Shown piece by piece: positions 24,796-33,890 of a DNA stretch of 51,773 nt (position 1 is the stretch's first letter; the number at the start of each line of letters is the position of its first letter). Position numbers and translations under genes: made by a program. A model generated the notes under the pieces. That model worked only from the letters and a program-made list of their open reading frames with translations, was not told the origin of the DNA and searched no databases. The stretch lies in contig QZKS01000042.1 in assembly GCA_003599865.1 (NCBI GenBank), positions 1-51,773 of the forward strand. Reading direction: 5' to 3'. The stretch is from Desulfobacteraceae bacterium. Lineage in GTDB: Bacteria > Desulfobacterota > Desulfobacteria > Desulfobacterales > SURF-7.

Positions 24796-27711
24796 TTATA
24801 GCGCCAGTTCTTTCTGCAGATATTTGCCGGTATAGCTTTTCGGGGATTTGGCGATTTTTTCGGGTGATCCTTCAGCAATGATACGGCCGCCTTCATCTCC
24901 TCCTTCCGGGCCCATGTCAATGATCCAGTCGGCGGTCTTTACCACATCCAGGTTGTGCTCGATCACAACAACGGTATTGCCGGATGCAACAAGGCTTTTC
25001 AGCACACTCAGCAGCATCTTGATATCGTCAAAGTGAAGACCGGTGGTCGGTTCGTCCAGAATATATAAGGTTCGTCCGGTATCTCTTTTGGACAGTTCAC
25101 GTGCGAGCTTGATTCTCTGGGCTTCACCCCCCGAAAGTGTCGTTGCCGCCTGCCCCAGCTTGATATAGGAGAGTCCGACCTGCATCAGCGTGTTCAGGAT
25201 GGTGGTGATTCTGGGCTGGTTTTTAAACAGGTCCATTGCCTGGGCAACCGACGTATCCAGAACATCGGCAATGGAGTGGCCTTTATAGAGAATTTCCAAT
25301 GTCGAGGCATTGAACCGTTTCCCTTTGCAGGTCTCACAGGGAACGAAGACATCTGCCAGGAAATGCATTTCCACACGGATATATCCGTCTCCGCTGCAGG
25401 ATTCACAGCGGCCGCCTTTTACGTTGAAGGAGAATCGTCCTTTTTTATATCCCCTTGCCCGGGATTCGGGCAGCATGGCGAACAGATCCCGGATATTGCC
25501 GAACAGCTGGGTGTATGTGGCCGGGTTGCTCCTGGGTGTCCTGCCGATGGCTTTCTGATCGATATTGATGACCTTGTCAAGGTGGGAAAGTCCCTTGATT
25601 CTTCCATGCTTGCCGACCGGGTTTGTGGAGGCATGAAGCTTTTTGGCCAGGGCCGGGTAGAGTATCTGGTTGATCAGGGTCGACTTGCCGGCACCGGATA
25701 CGCCGGTTACCGCCACCATGAGCCCAAGAGGGATTTTTACGGTGATATCCGCCAGGTTGTTTTCAGACGCCTTTTCAATGACAATCCAGTGATCTCCCGC
25801 CTGTTTGGGTGTTATTCGGCGGGAAGGGGTCCGGATGGCTTCTTTTCCGCTCAGATAACGGCCGGTAATGGAACCGGGTGTGTTTTTAATCTGTTCCGGT
25901 GGACCTGCCGCCACAATCTGTCCCCCAAGATGTCCTGCTCCGGGTCCAATATCCAGAATCCAGTCGGCGGTTTCCATGGTTTCCCGGTCATGCTCGACCA
26001 CAATCAGTGTGTTCCCGATATCTCTCAGGTGACAAAGGGTTTTCAGCAGTTTGATGTTGTCTTTCTGGTGCAGGCCGATGGATGGTTCATCCAGGATATA
26101 CAGTACGCCGGTCAGTTCCGATCCCACCTGGGAAGCCAGGCGTATACGCTGGGATTCGCCGCCGGACAGAGTCGGTCCTTTTCTGTCCAGAGAGAGATAG
26201 TTCAGGCCGACATTGATCAGAAATTCCAGCCGGGAGACAATCTCTTTCAGAAGCTCGTCGGCAATCATTTTCCGGTTGCCGGTCAGTTTCAGGGATTTGA
26301 AAAAGCGGCCGGCCTCCTTAATGGTCATGGCGGTGATGTCGATGATGGAATGCTCTTCGATTCTTACGTTCAGGGCTTCGTCTTTCAGACGCTTACCATG
26401 GCATACGGAACAAGGGGTTTCGGAAAGAAATTTGGCATACCAGGATTTTGCGCTTTCCGACTGGGTCTGCATGTACCGTCTCATCATGCTGTTGAGCAGC
26501 CCTTCAAAATGGGTGGTGACTTCTCCTTTGATCTTGGCGGAATTCCAGTTGATGGTCATCTCCTCCCCTTGCGAACCGTACAGGCAGAGATCTCGATGCT
26601 GTCTGGAAAGATTTTTCCATGGGATGTGAAGATCGACACCATATGTTTTTTCCAGGGCTTTGATCTGCTGGAATCCCCAGCTGCCGTTCTGGTCTTCCTC
26701 TTTCATGAAGTAGTTTTTCCAGGGAATGACCGCCCCCTCCCGTATGGAAAGATGTTTATCCGGAATGATCTTATCTTCATTCATGGACAGAACCGTGCCG
26801 ATACCATTGCAGGCCGGACACATCCCTTTGGGGGAATTAAACGAGAACAGGGGCGGGTCCAGTTCCGGGAAAGCAATACCGCAGCAGGATCGGGCCTCGC
26901 TCATCCGGATGTCTTCCCGGTCGAGGATATGAACGATCAACTGGCCGCTCCCGAATTTCAGGGCGGTTTCCACCGAATCGGTCAGCCGTTTCCGGAAGGC
27001 CGTGTCGTTTTGAATCACCAGACGGTCGATGACAACCTCAATGTTGTGTTTTTTGTGCCGGGAAAGCGCCTGGACATCGGAAAGGTCATGAACAACCCCA
27101 TCGATTCTAACGCGGCCAAAGCCGTCTCTTCTCAAACCGTCAAAGAGTTCCCGGTGTTCCCCTTTCCGGTTTTCGATGATCGGGGCAAGGACCAGAATCT
27201 TTGTGGACTGGGGAATGGTCAGGATCTGATCCACCATACTCGTTGCATCCCCTCTGCCGACCTTTTTTCCGCACTTGTGGCAGTACTGAACACCCACCCT
27301 GGCAAACAGCACCCGCAAATAGTCATAGATTTCCGTAATGGTCCCGACCGTGGATCTCGGATTTTTGGAAGCCGCCTTTTGCTCAATGGAAATGGTAGGA
27401 GATAGTCCCCGTATGGTATCATATCGTGGTTTTTCCATCTGGCCGATAAATTGTCTCGCATAGGCGGAAAGGGACTCCACATATCGGCGCTGACCTTCTG
27501 CAAAAATGGTATCAAAGGCAAGGCTGGATTTCCCTGATCCGGAAACACCGGTAAACACAATCAGCTTTTTTTTAGGGAGTTCCACATGGATATTTTTCAG
27601 ATTGTGCTCTCTGGCACCCTTGATGACAATATGATCCAGTTCTTTGGTTTGACCTGCCGGGTGATGGTTTCCGGACTCGTCCGTTACGGAGAGTTGTTTT
27701 TTTTTACGCAT
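24796..27711 (-). CDS. uvrA: Excinuclease ABC subunit A
   Basis: The 971-residue protein is full length for UvrA, the damage-recognising ATPase of nucleotide excision repair. Both ABC units are intact: Walker A GVSGSGKSSLAFDTIFAEGQ and GVSGAGKSTLINQILYP; signatures LSGGESQRIRLASQ and LSGGEAQRIKLARE; Walker B YILDEPSIGLHQ and YILDEPTTGLHFDD. Zinc-binding cysteine modules appear at CHKCGKK, CSVCHGKRL and CESCSGDGYI with CETCKGKRF. The N-terminus has a charged extension of about 25 residues before the conserved DHIVIKGAREHNLKN. It follows the DEAD-box helicase gene by 29 bases and is probably co-transcribed. A long open frame on the opposite strand inside this gene is a compositional shadow. Confidence 0.98.
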   Translation of the reverse strand: MRKKKQLSVTDESGNHHPAGQTKELDHIVIKGAREHNLKNIHVELPKKKLIVFTGVSGSGKSSLAFDTIFAEGQRRYVESLSAYARQFIGQMEKPRYDTIRGLSPTISIEQKAASKNPRSTVGTITEIYDYLRVLFARVGVQYCHKCGKKVGRGDATSMVDQILTIPQSTKILVLAPIIENRKGEHRELFDGLRRDGFGRVRIDGVVHDLSDVQALSRHKKHNIEVVIDRLVIQNDTAFRKRLTDSVETALKFGSGQLIVHILDREDIRMSEARSCCGIAFPELDPPLFSFNSPKGMCPACNGIGTVLSMNEDKIIPDKHLSIREGAVIPWKNYFMKEEDQNGSWGFQQIKALEKTYGVDLHIPWKNLSRQHRDLCLYGSQGEEMTINWNSAKIKGEVTTHFEGLLNSMMRRYMQTQSESAKSWYAKFLSETPCSVCHGKRLKDEALNVRIEEHSIIDITAMTIKEAGRFFKSLKLTGNRKMIADELLKEIVSRLEFLINVGLNYLSLDRKGPTLSGGESQRIRLASQVGSELTGVLYILDEPSIGLHQKDNIKLLKTLCHLRDIGNTLIVVEHDRETMETADWILDIGPGAGHLGGQIVAAGPPEQIKNTPGSITGRYLSGKEAIRTPSRRITPKQAGDHWIVIEKASENNLADITVKIPLGLMVAVTGVSGAGKSTLINQILYPALAKKLHASTNPVGKHGRIKGLSHLDKVINIDQKAIGRTPRSNPATYTQLFGNIRDLFAMLPESRARGYKKGRFSFNVKGGRCESCSGDGYIRVEMHFLADVFVPCETCKGKRFNASTLEILYKGHSIADVLDTSVAQAMDLFKNQPRITTILNTLMQVGLSYIKLGQAATTLSGGEAQRIKLARELSKRDTGRTLYILDEPTTGLHFDDIKMLLSVLKSLVASGNTVVVIEHNLDVVKTADWIIDMGPEGGDEGGRIIAEGSPEKIAKSPKSYTGKYLQKELAL

Positions 27712-27740
27712 TGGAAAAAACCTGATGTTTCTGCCTTGGG

Positions 27741-29261
27741 TTATGAATGGTTGTCTTTCGGCTGGACGGGAGACTTTCGGCTTTTGGGACGATCTCCGGT
27801 CCGGTGTTTCCGGGGGCCGGAACCGGTCTTTTTCCGCACAGGTCCGGAACGGAATGATGAATTTTTTGTTTTTCCGGCAGGGCGGGGTTTCCCTTTATGC
27901 GGTGCGCCCTGTTTCCTGGGCGGAGGCGGCGGCACCGGCATCAGGAGTTCTTCAGCAGGGTATTTGCATTCCATTTTATGTCCCAGCAATGTTTCGATGC
28001 CGGGGATATAAAACGAATCATTCTCACTGGCAAAGCTGATGGAAATACCGGTTTCACCGGCTCTTCCGGTTCGGCCGATTCGATGGACGTAATCCTCGGA
28101 GTCCTGGGGAAGGGTATAGTTGATGACATGACTGATCGCATCAACATGGATGCCGCGTGCGGCGACATCGGTTGCGACCAGAACCCGGATGTTTCCTTTT
28201 TTGAAATTTTCAAGGGTCTGGACGCGCTTGATCTGTGCCACTTCTCCGGAAAGCAAAGAGGCGTTAATACCATATTGCTGAAGCTTTTTTTCCAGATTTC
28301 TGGTTTCTTCACGCGTGTTGGAAAAGACCAGAACCCGTTCCAGTTTTTGCTGGAGGATCAGATTATACAGCAGGGTGAATTTTTGATCATCCGTAACAAT
28401 ATATGTGATCTGGTCAATGGTTTTGGAGGCAATCTGATCCGGCTCGATTTCAACCTGGAACGGGTGTTTTGTCCACTGTGATGCCAGATGAATCACTTCC
28501 GGTGTCAACGTGGCACTGAAAAACATGGTCTGGCGGTTATTTTTATCCGGGGTGCTGTAGACGATTTTCCGGATATCCGGAATAAACCCCATATCCAGCA
28601 TTCGATCGGCTTCATCAATGACCAGGATTTCTACCTGATTGAGATTGATGATTCCCTGCTTTTTAAAATCAAGCAGGCGGCCCGGTGTGGCAACCATAAG
28701 ATCAAATATTTTGTCTTTCAGCATTTTTTTCTGTTTTTCATAATCCATTCCGCCGAATATGGAGATGATCCGGTTTTGGGTATATTTACCGATTTTTTCC
28801 GCATCATTATGGATTTGAAGAACCAGTTCTCTCGTGGGTGCCAGGATCAGGGCTCTGGGTGTTCCGGGGATTCTTTTTCCTTTGGGCGCCCTCTGCATCA
28901 GCCTTGTATAGATCGAGATCAGAAAGGCGGCGCTCTTGCCGGTTCCGGTTTGTGCCTTTCCCGTAACATCCGATCCCAGAAGCGCCTGCGGAAGGATTTC
29001 ACCCTGAATCGGCGTGCAGTACTCAAACTTGCAGTCCTGAATCCCATGCATGATCTGAACAGGCAGTTTCATATCATGGAAACGAATTTTTTCCGGATGT
29101 TCCGGGATTTGGAAACAGGAGAGTTCCCAGGATTTTTTCACGGGCTTATTTTCTGTTTCCGTATGGACGGATATTTCCGGCGGGCTTTCCGCTTGCTGTT
29201 CAACAGGACGGGGCGCTTTTTGGAAAAACGAACGAATTTTCTGCAAAAGTAATGGTATCAA
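27741..29261 (-). CDS. DEAD-box ATP-dependent RNA helicase, RhlB/RhlE type
   Basis: The 506-residue protein has all helicase motifs: CTPIQGEILP (Q motif), AQTGTGKSAAF (I), APTRELVLQI (Ia), VATPGRLLDF (Ib), VIDEADRMLDMGF (II, DEAD), FFSATLTPEV (III, SAT), VLVATDVAARGIHVDAISHV (V) and YVHRIGRTGRAGETG (VI). An N-terminal extension of about 60 residues precedes the core. The C-terminal 80 residues are rich in proline, lysine, arginine and serine (PPPPPRKQGAPHKGKPRP, TGSGPRKHRTGDRPKSRK), a typical disordered RNA-binding tail. It likely remodels mRNA or pre-ribosomes; the choice between RhlB- and RhlE-like is not firm. First gene of a pair with uvrA. Confidence 0.95.
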   Translation of the reverse strand: MIPLLLQKIRSFFQKAPRPVEQQAESPPEISVHTETENKPVKKSWELSCFQIPEHPEKIRFHDMKLPVQIMHGIQDCKFEYCTPIQGEILPQALLGSDVTGKAQTGTGKSAAFLISIYTRLMQRAPKGKRIPGTPRALILAPTRELVLQIHNDAEKIGKYTQNRIISIFGGMDYEKQKKMLKDKIFDLMVATPGRLLDFKKQGIINLNQVEILVIDEADRMLDMGFIPDIRKIVYSTPDKNNRQTMFFSATLTPEVIHLASQWTKHPFQVEIEPDQIASKTIDQITYIVTDDQKFTLLYNLILQQKLERVLVFSNTREETRNLEKKLQQYGINASLLSGEVAQIKRVQTLENFKKGNIRVLVATDVAARGIHVDAISHVINYTLPQDSEDYVHRIGRTGRAGETGISISFASENDSFYIPGIETLLGHKMECKYPAEELLMPVPPPPPRKQGAPHKGKPRPAGKTKNSSFRSGPVRKKTGSGPRKHRTGDRPKSRKSPVQPKDNHS

Positions 29262-29510
29262 AATATCTCTCTGTTAATAGGTTTAAAATATTTCAGCTTT
29301 TTTAGGGCCTGATGTATAACGACGGATCGTATCATTTTTTTTCCGGTAAATCCATGACAAATGATCAGATCGTGTATTCCCGGGACTTGTATTTATCGTG
29401 ATCCGGTGTATAAGAAAAAAAAACAAGTTGAAAGCATTTTCCTCCGGCAGGTGAATTGGTAAAAGACCGGCCTGGATGGGTTTGAGTAACACAAAACAGG
29501 AATCATAACG

Positions 29511-30005
29511 ATGACCAAAATACAGTATTGCCCCACATGCCGTACCGCTCTGGTGGAAAAGGGGTTCGAGGGAAAAATCAGGTTGGCCTGTCCTTCCGAC
29601 ACATGCGATTATGTTTACTGGGATTCTCCCATACCGGTCGTTGCGGGAATTGTGGAGTATGATGGGAAAATCATATTGGCACGGAACAGAAGCTGGCCGG
29701 GAAATATGTTCGGCCTGGTCACCGGGTTCCTGGAAAAAGACGAATTTCCCGAGACGGGTATTGTGCGCGAGGTTCAGGAGGAGCTTGGATTGACAGGCAA
29801 AGTTGTGGCCCTTGTCGGATTGTATCCGTTTGCCATGATGAATCAATTGATTATTGCCTATCATGTTACGGGAGAGGGAGAGATTCAGCTCGGGCATGAG
29901 CTTGCCGAAATCAAGCTGGTCGAGCCCAACCGTTTGAAGCCGTGGAATTTCGGTACCGGACTTGCCGTACGGGACTGGGTTTTATCTCTTGGGAATACAA
30001 CCTGA
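29511..30005 (+). CDS. Nudix hydrolase with N-terminal zinc ribbon
   Basis: The 164-residue protein begins with a zinc ribbon (YCPTCRTAL, then LACPSDTCDYVYW) and continues with a Nudix domain. The Nudix box is complete: G at the start of GFLEKDEFPETGIVREVQEE, then LGL, carrying the glutamates that bind Mg2+. This combination resembles NudC-type and other ribbon-Nudix proteins that act on nucleotide diphosphate derivatives such as NADH or sugar nucleotides; the NudC SQPWPFPxS signature is not visible, so the substrate is open. AGGA lies eight bases before the ATG. It is flanked by minus-strand genes on both sides and probably forms a single-gene unit. Confidence 0.9.
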   Translation: MTKIQYCPTCRTALVEKGFEGKIRLACPSDTCDYVYWDSPIPVVAGIVEYDGKIILARNRSWPGNMFGLVTGFLEKDEFPETGIVREVQEELGLTGKVVALVGLYPFAMMNQLIIAYHVTGEGEIQLGHELAEIKLVEPNRLKPWNFGTGLAVRDWVLSLGNTT

Positions 30006-30033
30006 GAAGAAAGGCATACTGTTTTGAAAAGGG

Positions 30034-30360
30034 TTATTTTTTGTCCACCAGGGGCCGGATAACCGATTCGTCAATTCCCATTTTGAATTTGATGCCGATT
30101 CCATTGATGGTTGCCCTCACCACCTCTCCGATGATCTTGATGCACGAGTTGCTGCCGATCTGCGCCGGAATGGTCATGGTGATATCTTCACCGACCGCCA
30201 CCGGTGTCTTGGTTCGGATAAAAACACCCCATGCACTGATATCTTGTATATATTCTATGCTTGACAGGTTTTGGGTGGCATAGGCAACGGCGGTGCTGCA
30301 GGGTTCTCTTTTTGCCATGCGCCTTTCTTTAAAGCCGCTTTTCTGTTTATTCGCTTTCAT
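30034..30360 (-). CDS. PilZ-domain protein, putative c-di-GMP receptor
   Basis: The 108-residue protein is essentially one PilZ domain. RRMAKR near residue 13 supplies an arginine motif, DISAWGVFIRT gives the DxSxxG motif, and IKIIGEVVRATINGIGIKFK is the closing strand pair. It begins with a lysine-rich MKANKQKSGFKE. AAGGA lies eight bases before the ATG. It is a stand-alone c-di-GMP binding module, so it probably works by contacting a partner. It lies downstream of the DUF4388 response regulator gene on the same strand, 244 bases away with a possible terminator between them. Confidence 0.88.
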   Translation of the reverse strand: MKANKQKSGFKERRMAKREPCSTAVAYATQNLSSIEYIQDISAWGVFIRTKTPVAVGEDITMTIPAQIGSNSCIKIIGEVVRATINGIGIKFKMGIDESVIRPLVDKK

Positions 30361-30491
30361 GCGGAGATCCTTAATTTAGAATATTATCATTTAATATGGG
30401 TGTTAACGTGCATCGGAAAACGAAGAGTTCGGGGCAATACCGGAATTACAAATGATTTGAGATAAATATTAAAAATGAAAACCAAAAATGG

Positions 30492-30522
30492 AATGCCGTA
30501 TGATTCTGACAAGAACGGCATT
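30492..30522 (-). terminator. Weak terminator candidate after the response regulator gene
   Basis: AATGCCGT (30492-30499) pairs with ACGGCATT (30515-30522); on the minus strand the stem is followed by CCATTTTTGGTTTT. The loop is 15 bases, so the hairpin is modest. Confidence 0.35.
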
Positions 30523-30604
30523 GTTCTTCATTTACTTGGGGAGCAGTATACCGGATCGTCTGTTTATTGTCAATCGGGTAGATACCACAGGCGTTTGGTG
30601 AGGC

Positions 30605-31330
30605 TCATTTGCTCAGAGATTTTAGAGGCTTAAGCGGAGTCTTTTTTTCTTTGTTTTTGTGTTCTCTCTCATCCTTGATCGCAAGGCCTTCCATCAGCAG
30701 ATTCATCAACGGTTGTTTGATTTCCTTGATTGTCTTTTTACAGAGGTTTTCGATTTCAATCACAATCTTATCCCAGCATAACATCTCATATACAGCCTCT
30801 TCGTTTTCAAGATTATGGCTGGACGCGGAAAGCAGATCTCCTTTTAGAAAATAAAGGATTCCGGATTGACTTTTGGATTTGACGGTAAGCGTGCAGGTTT
30901 TTTTTTCCATTTCAATCAGCTGTAAAAAAGAGGACAGGCTGATACCCTTCAGTGTTCCTTCTGCACCGGAATTCAGTTCATCCAGGATACATTCCGTAAT
31001 GATGTCAATGTTAAGCGGCTTTTCGAAATACCGGATGGAGCCAAAGGTATCCAGTCTTTTTTTGATATCCGAATCACCGAAGGCAGTCATGATAAAAACC
31101 GGGATTTCAGGATGATGTTCTGAAATATAGGCCAGCAGCTCAAATCCGTCCATGACGGGCATTTGCAGATCCGTAATGACCAGATTGATATTTTGTTCCC
31201 GGATGATAACCGTTGCCTCTTTGCCGTCTGCTGCCGTTGTCACCAGGAACTCTTCCGAGTGGGCCTTCAGCACTCTTGAAAGCAGCCCGCGTGTTACAGA
31301 ATCGTCATCTACGATCAGGACCTTTCTCAT
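30605..31330 (-). CDS. Response regulator with DUF4388 (PATAN-type) output domain
   Basis: The 241-residue protein starts with a receiver domain: KVLIVDDDSVTRG holds the acidic residues, NLVITDLQMPVMDGFELL the phosphoacceptor aspartate, FIMTAFGD the switch threonine and RYFEKPL the lysine. Residues 128-215 match the DUF4388 family (GTLKGISLSSFLQLIEMEKK, LYFLKGDLLSASSHN, EEAVYEMLCWD). DUF4388 is found in signalling proteins of motile and developmental deltaproteobacteria and is not a DNA-binding domain. The tail is lysine-rich and probably disordered. The phosphate donor could be one of the two histidine kinases in the window, though no operon link exists. Divergent from cysQ. Confidence 0.9.
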   Translation of the reverse strand: MRKVLIVDDDSVTRGLLSRVLKAHSEEFLVTTAADGKEATVIIREQNINLVITDLQMPVMDGFELLAYISEHHPEIPVFIMTAFGDSDIKKRLDTFGSIRYFEKPLNIDIITECILDELNSGAEGTLKGISLSSFLQLIEMEKKTCTLTVKSKSQSGILYFLKGDLLSASSHNLENEEAVYEMLCWDKIVIEIENLCKKTIKEIKQPLMNLLMEGLAIKDEREHKNKEKKTPLKPLKSLSK

Positions 31331-31517
31331 TTTGAAAAAATTCCCTGTATGTTTCCGGATTAAAATTGATACCCTGTTTCAAAACCATTGTATCTGCGCA
31401 TATCATAGCCATAAAATAATCTCAAGTAGACAACCGGATAGTATGGAATACGAAGTTTGACAAGTGGTTTTTATTTTTGTACTGTCACGGGAAAAAACAG
31501 GAAGCACGGGGACCAAT

Positions 31518-32360
31518 ATGAACTTGAAAAACCTATTACATCAATCGATAACAGCTGCCATAAAAGCAGGCAGCGCGATTCTGGATGTTTACCATTCCGG
31601 TTATGCTGTTGAATACAAGGCCGATGATTCACCCCTGACGATTGCAGACAAGAGAGCGCATAAAATTATCGTGGAAATCTTACAGAAGACCGGTATTCCG
31701 ATTCTGAGTGAGGAAGGAAAGGCCATCGATTATTCGGTTCGGGAAAAATGGGATACACTCTGGATCGTTGATCCCCTTGACGGAACCAAGGAATTCATCA
31801 AACGAAACGATGAATTTACGGTCAATATTGCGCTTGTGAAACATCATATCCCTGTTCTGGGTGTTATTTTTGTGCCGGTTTCTTCTGCCCTGTATTTCGC
31901 AGCGGAAGGACTTGGCGCATGGAAAACGGATGCTTCCGGCTGGATCCGTGAGATCGGGAAAAGGGATATGCCGGAAGCGGAATTTCTGGAAACGGTAATG
32001 GGCCGCTCTATCGCCCTTCCATTCAAAAGCAGGAAAGATGATGCGACATGCCGCATCGTCGGCAGCCGATCTCATGCAACTCCGGAACTCGACGCCTATG
32101 TTGATCAAAAGAGAAAAGAATACCGGGATGTGGCATTTCTGTCTGCGGGGAGTTCTCTGAAATTTTGTCTTGTGGCGGAAGGGGAGGCGGATCTATATCC
32201 CCGCCTGGGGCCGACTATGGAATGGGATACGGCAGCCGGTCAGGCAATTGCGGAGCAGTCGGGATGCCGGGTTTTGCGTTGGGATTCCGGGGCGCCCCTG
32301 GCCTACAATCGGAGAGATCTGTTGAACCCTTATTTTGTGGTTTCCCGGAAGCAGCAATAG
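31518..32360 (+). CDS. cysQ: 3'(2'),5'-bisphosphate nucleotidase CysQ
   Basis: ATG 31518 has GGGGA six bases upstream and gives 280 residues, close to the usual CysQ length. The inositol-monophosphatase-family motifs are present: SEEGKAIDYSVR with the first metal-binding glutamates, WIVDPLDGTKEFIKRNDEFT with DPLDGT, and PTMEWDTAAGQAIAEQSG with the WDTAAG motif. CysQ removes the 3'-phosphate from adenosine 3',5'-bisphosphate (PAP) formed in sulfur assimilation. An in-frame ATG at 31464 adds 18 residues unlike the family. manC follows 108 bases downstream on the same strand with its own strong ribosome site. Confidence 0.93.
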   Translation: MNLKNLLHQSITAAIKAGSAILDVYHSGYAVEYKADDSPLTIADKRAHKIIVEILQKTGIPILSEEGKAIDYSVREKWDTLWIVDPLDGTKEFIKRNDEFTVNIALVKHHIPVLGVIFVPVSSALYFAAEGLGAWKTDASGWIREIGKRDMPEAEFLETVMGRSIALPFKSRKDDATCRIVGSRSHATPELDAYVDQKRKEYRDVAFLSAGSSLKFCLVAEGEADLYPRLGPTMEWDTAAGQAIAEQSGCRVLRWDSGAPLAYNRRDLLNPYFVVSRKQQ

Positions 32361-32468
32361 GGAATGACTGCGGTTCACCGGAAGACATTCCCGGGTCATT
32401 CCGGTTATTGATTTTGTTAAACGGAAGCCATCACTGTGAATTGATTTCAAAGGGAAGACAGGAGGATT

Positions 32469-33890
32469 ATGATATTTCCGGTTGTTCTTGCAGGCGGGTC
32501 GGGTACCAGGCTCTGGCCTTTGTCCAGGCAGCTGTTTCCCAAACAGTTGATGAATCTTGTGAATGAAGACACCATGCTCCAGAACACCATCCTGCGCCTG
32601 CATGATTATCCGGATGTGCTTGATCCCATTGTCATCTGCAATGAGGCGCATCGATTCATGATTGCCGAACAGATTCGCCAGATGGGTATCAGAAAGGCGT
32701 CCATCATACTGGAACCCTTTGGACGCAATACGGCTCCTGCCGTGGCGATTGCCGCTTTGCAGGCGATGTCCATCCATGATGATCCGGTTCTGGTTGTACT
32801 TCCCGCGGACCATCATATTGATGATGTGCCGGTTTTTCAGCATGCAATCCGGATGGGCGAGAATCTGAGCCGGGAAGGAAAGCTGATCACCTTTGGAATT
32901 GTTCCCAATGCCCCGGAAACCGGTTATGGATATATCCGAAAAGGAGAACCGCTCAAACCGGAAACGGCCGGCATCGGCCCGGTCACCATCCGGGAATTTG
33001 TTGAAAAACCGGATCGGCAGACAGCCGAAGCGTATCTGGCTTCGGGCAATTATTGCTGGAACAGCGGTATCTTCATGTTTCAGGCATCGACGGTTCTTGC
33101 CGAACTGCAAAAACATGCTCCGGATATTGTAACGGCTTGTGAGAAGGCATTTCAAAAAGGGCGGAAGGATCTTGATTTTTTCAGGCTGGATGCAGATGAA
33201 TTTTTCGCCTGCCCTTCCGACTCTATTGATTATGCGGTGATGGAAAAAACAGAGCTGGGTGTGATGATCCCGTTTGATGCCGGATGGAACGATCTGGGTT
33301 CATGGGAGGCACTCTGGCAGACAGGACGGAAAGACGACTGCCGGAATGTCATCCATGGGGATGTCGTTACCCATGATGTCCATGAGTCTTACCTTCACGC
33401 CACCGGCCGGATGATCGCCGCAGTTGGTTTGAAAGACCATATCGTCGTGGAAACGGCGGACGCGGTTTTGATTTCTCCGATGAACCGGGTGCAGGATGTG
33501 AAGTGCATTGTTGACCAGCTCAAATCCCGTGGCCGGAAGGAGGCACTGGTCCATAAAAAAGATTACCGGCCCTGGGGGATATGTGAAAATATTGATATCG
33601 GAGACCGGTTTATCGTAAACCGGGTTACGGTCAAGCCCGGCGCCCATATGACGCTGCAGAAACATTTTCATCGCACGGAACATTGGATTGTCGTCAGGGG
33701 AACCGCTTTGCTGACGAGAGGGAAGGAGCAGATTGTCTTAAAAGAGGATGAGTCCGCTTACATCCCTGCCGGCGTGGATCATCGGCTGGAAAACCCCGGG
33801 AAGATCCCGCTGGAGATTATAGAGGTTCACTCCGGCACTTTTCTGGGAGAAGAGGATATCGTCCGGCTGGAAGGCCATGACGGCCGTTAG
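32469..33890 (+). CDS. manC: Mannose-1-phosphate guanylyltransferase / mannose-6-phosphate isomerase
   Basis: The 473-residue bifunctional-type enzyme makes GDP-mannose for surface polysaccharide. Residues 1-285 are the nucleotidyltransferase domain with VVLAGGSGTRLWPLSRQLFP, VLPADHHIDDVPVF, FVEKPDRQTAEAYL and NSGIFMF. Residues 310-465 are the cupin-fold isomerase domain: YRPWGICENIDIGDRFIVN, KPGAHMTLQKHFHRTEHWIV and YIPAGVDHRLENPGKIPLEI, with the metal-binding histidines. AGGAGG precedes the ATG. Its stop codon overlaps that of the convergent glycerate kinase gene, so the two transcripts run into each other. Confidence 0.96.
   Translation: MIFPVVLAGGSGTRLWPLSRQLFPKQLMNLVNEDTMLQNTILRLHDYPDVLDPIVICNEAHRFMIAEQIRQMGIRKASIILEPFGRNTAPAVAIAALQAMSIHDDPVLVVLPADHHIDDVPVFQHAIRMGENLSREGKLITFGIVPNAPETGYGYIRKGEPLKPETAGIGPVTIREFVEKPDRQTAEAYLASGNYCWNSGIFMFQASTVLAELQKHAPDIVTACEKAFQKGRKDLDFFRLDADEFFACPSDSIDYAVMEKTELGVMIPFDAGWNDLGSWEALWQTGRKDDCRNVIHGDVVTHDVHESYLHATGRMIAAVGLKDHIVVETADAVLISPMNRVQDVKCIVDQLKSRGRKEALVHKKDYRPWGICENIDIGDRFIVNRVTVKPGAHMTLQKHFHRTEHWIVVRGTALLTRGKEQIVLKEDESAYIPAGVDHRLENPGKIPLEIIEVHSGTFLGEEDIVRLEGHDGR

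Noticed and set aside
25276-27405. A 709-codon open frame on the plus strand, antisense to uvrA
   Set aside because: UvrA on the minus strand is full length with every motif; the antisense frame has no recognisable domain, no ribosome site and reflects codon bias.
28488-29252. A 254-codon frame antisense to the DEAD-box helicase
   Set aside because: The helicase motifs are complete on the other strand and the antisense product is low-complexity without domains.
31457-31483. A perfect TTGACA upstream of cysQ
   Set aside because: The only -10-like hexamer (TGTACT) is 15 bases away, too close for a confident promoter.
32193-33155. A 320-codon minus-strand frame over cysQ and manC
   Set aside because: It spans two well-supported plus-strand genes and shows no domain or ribosome site.
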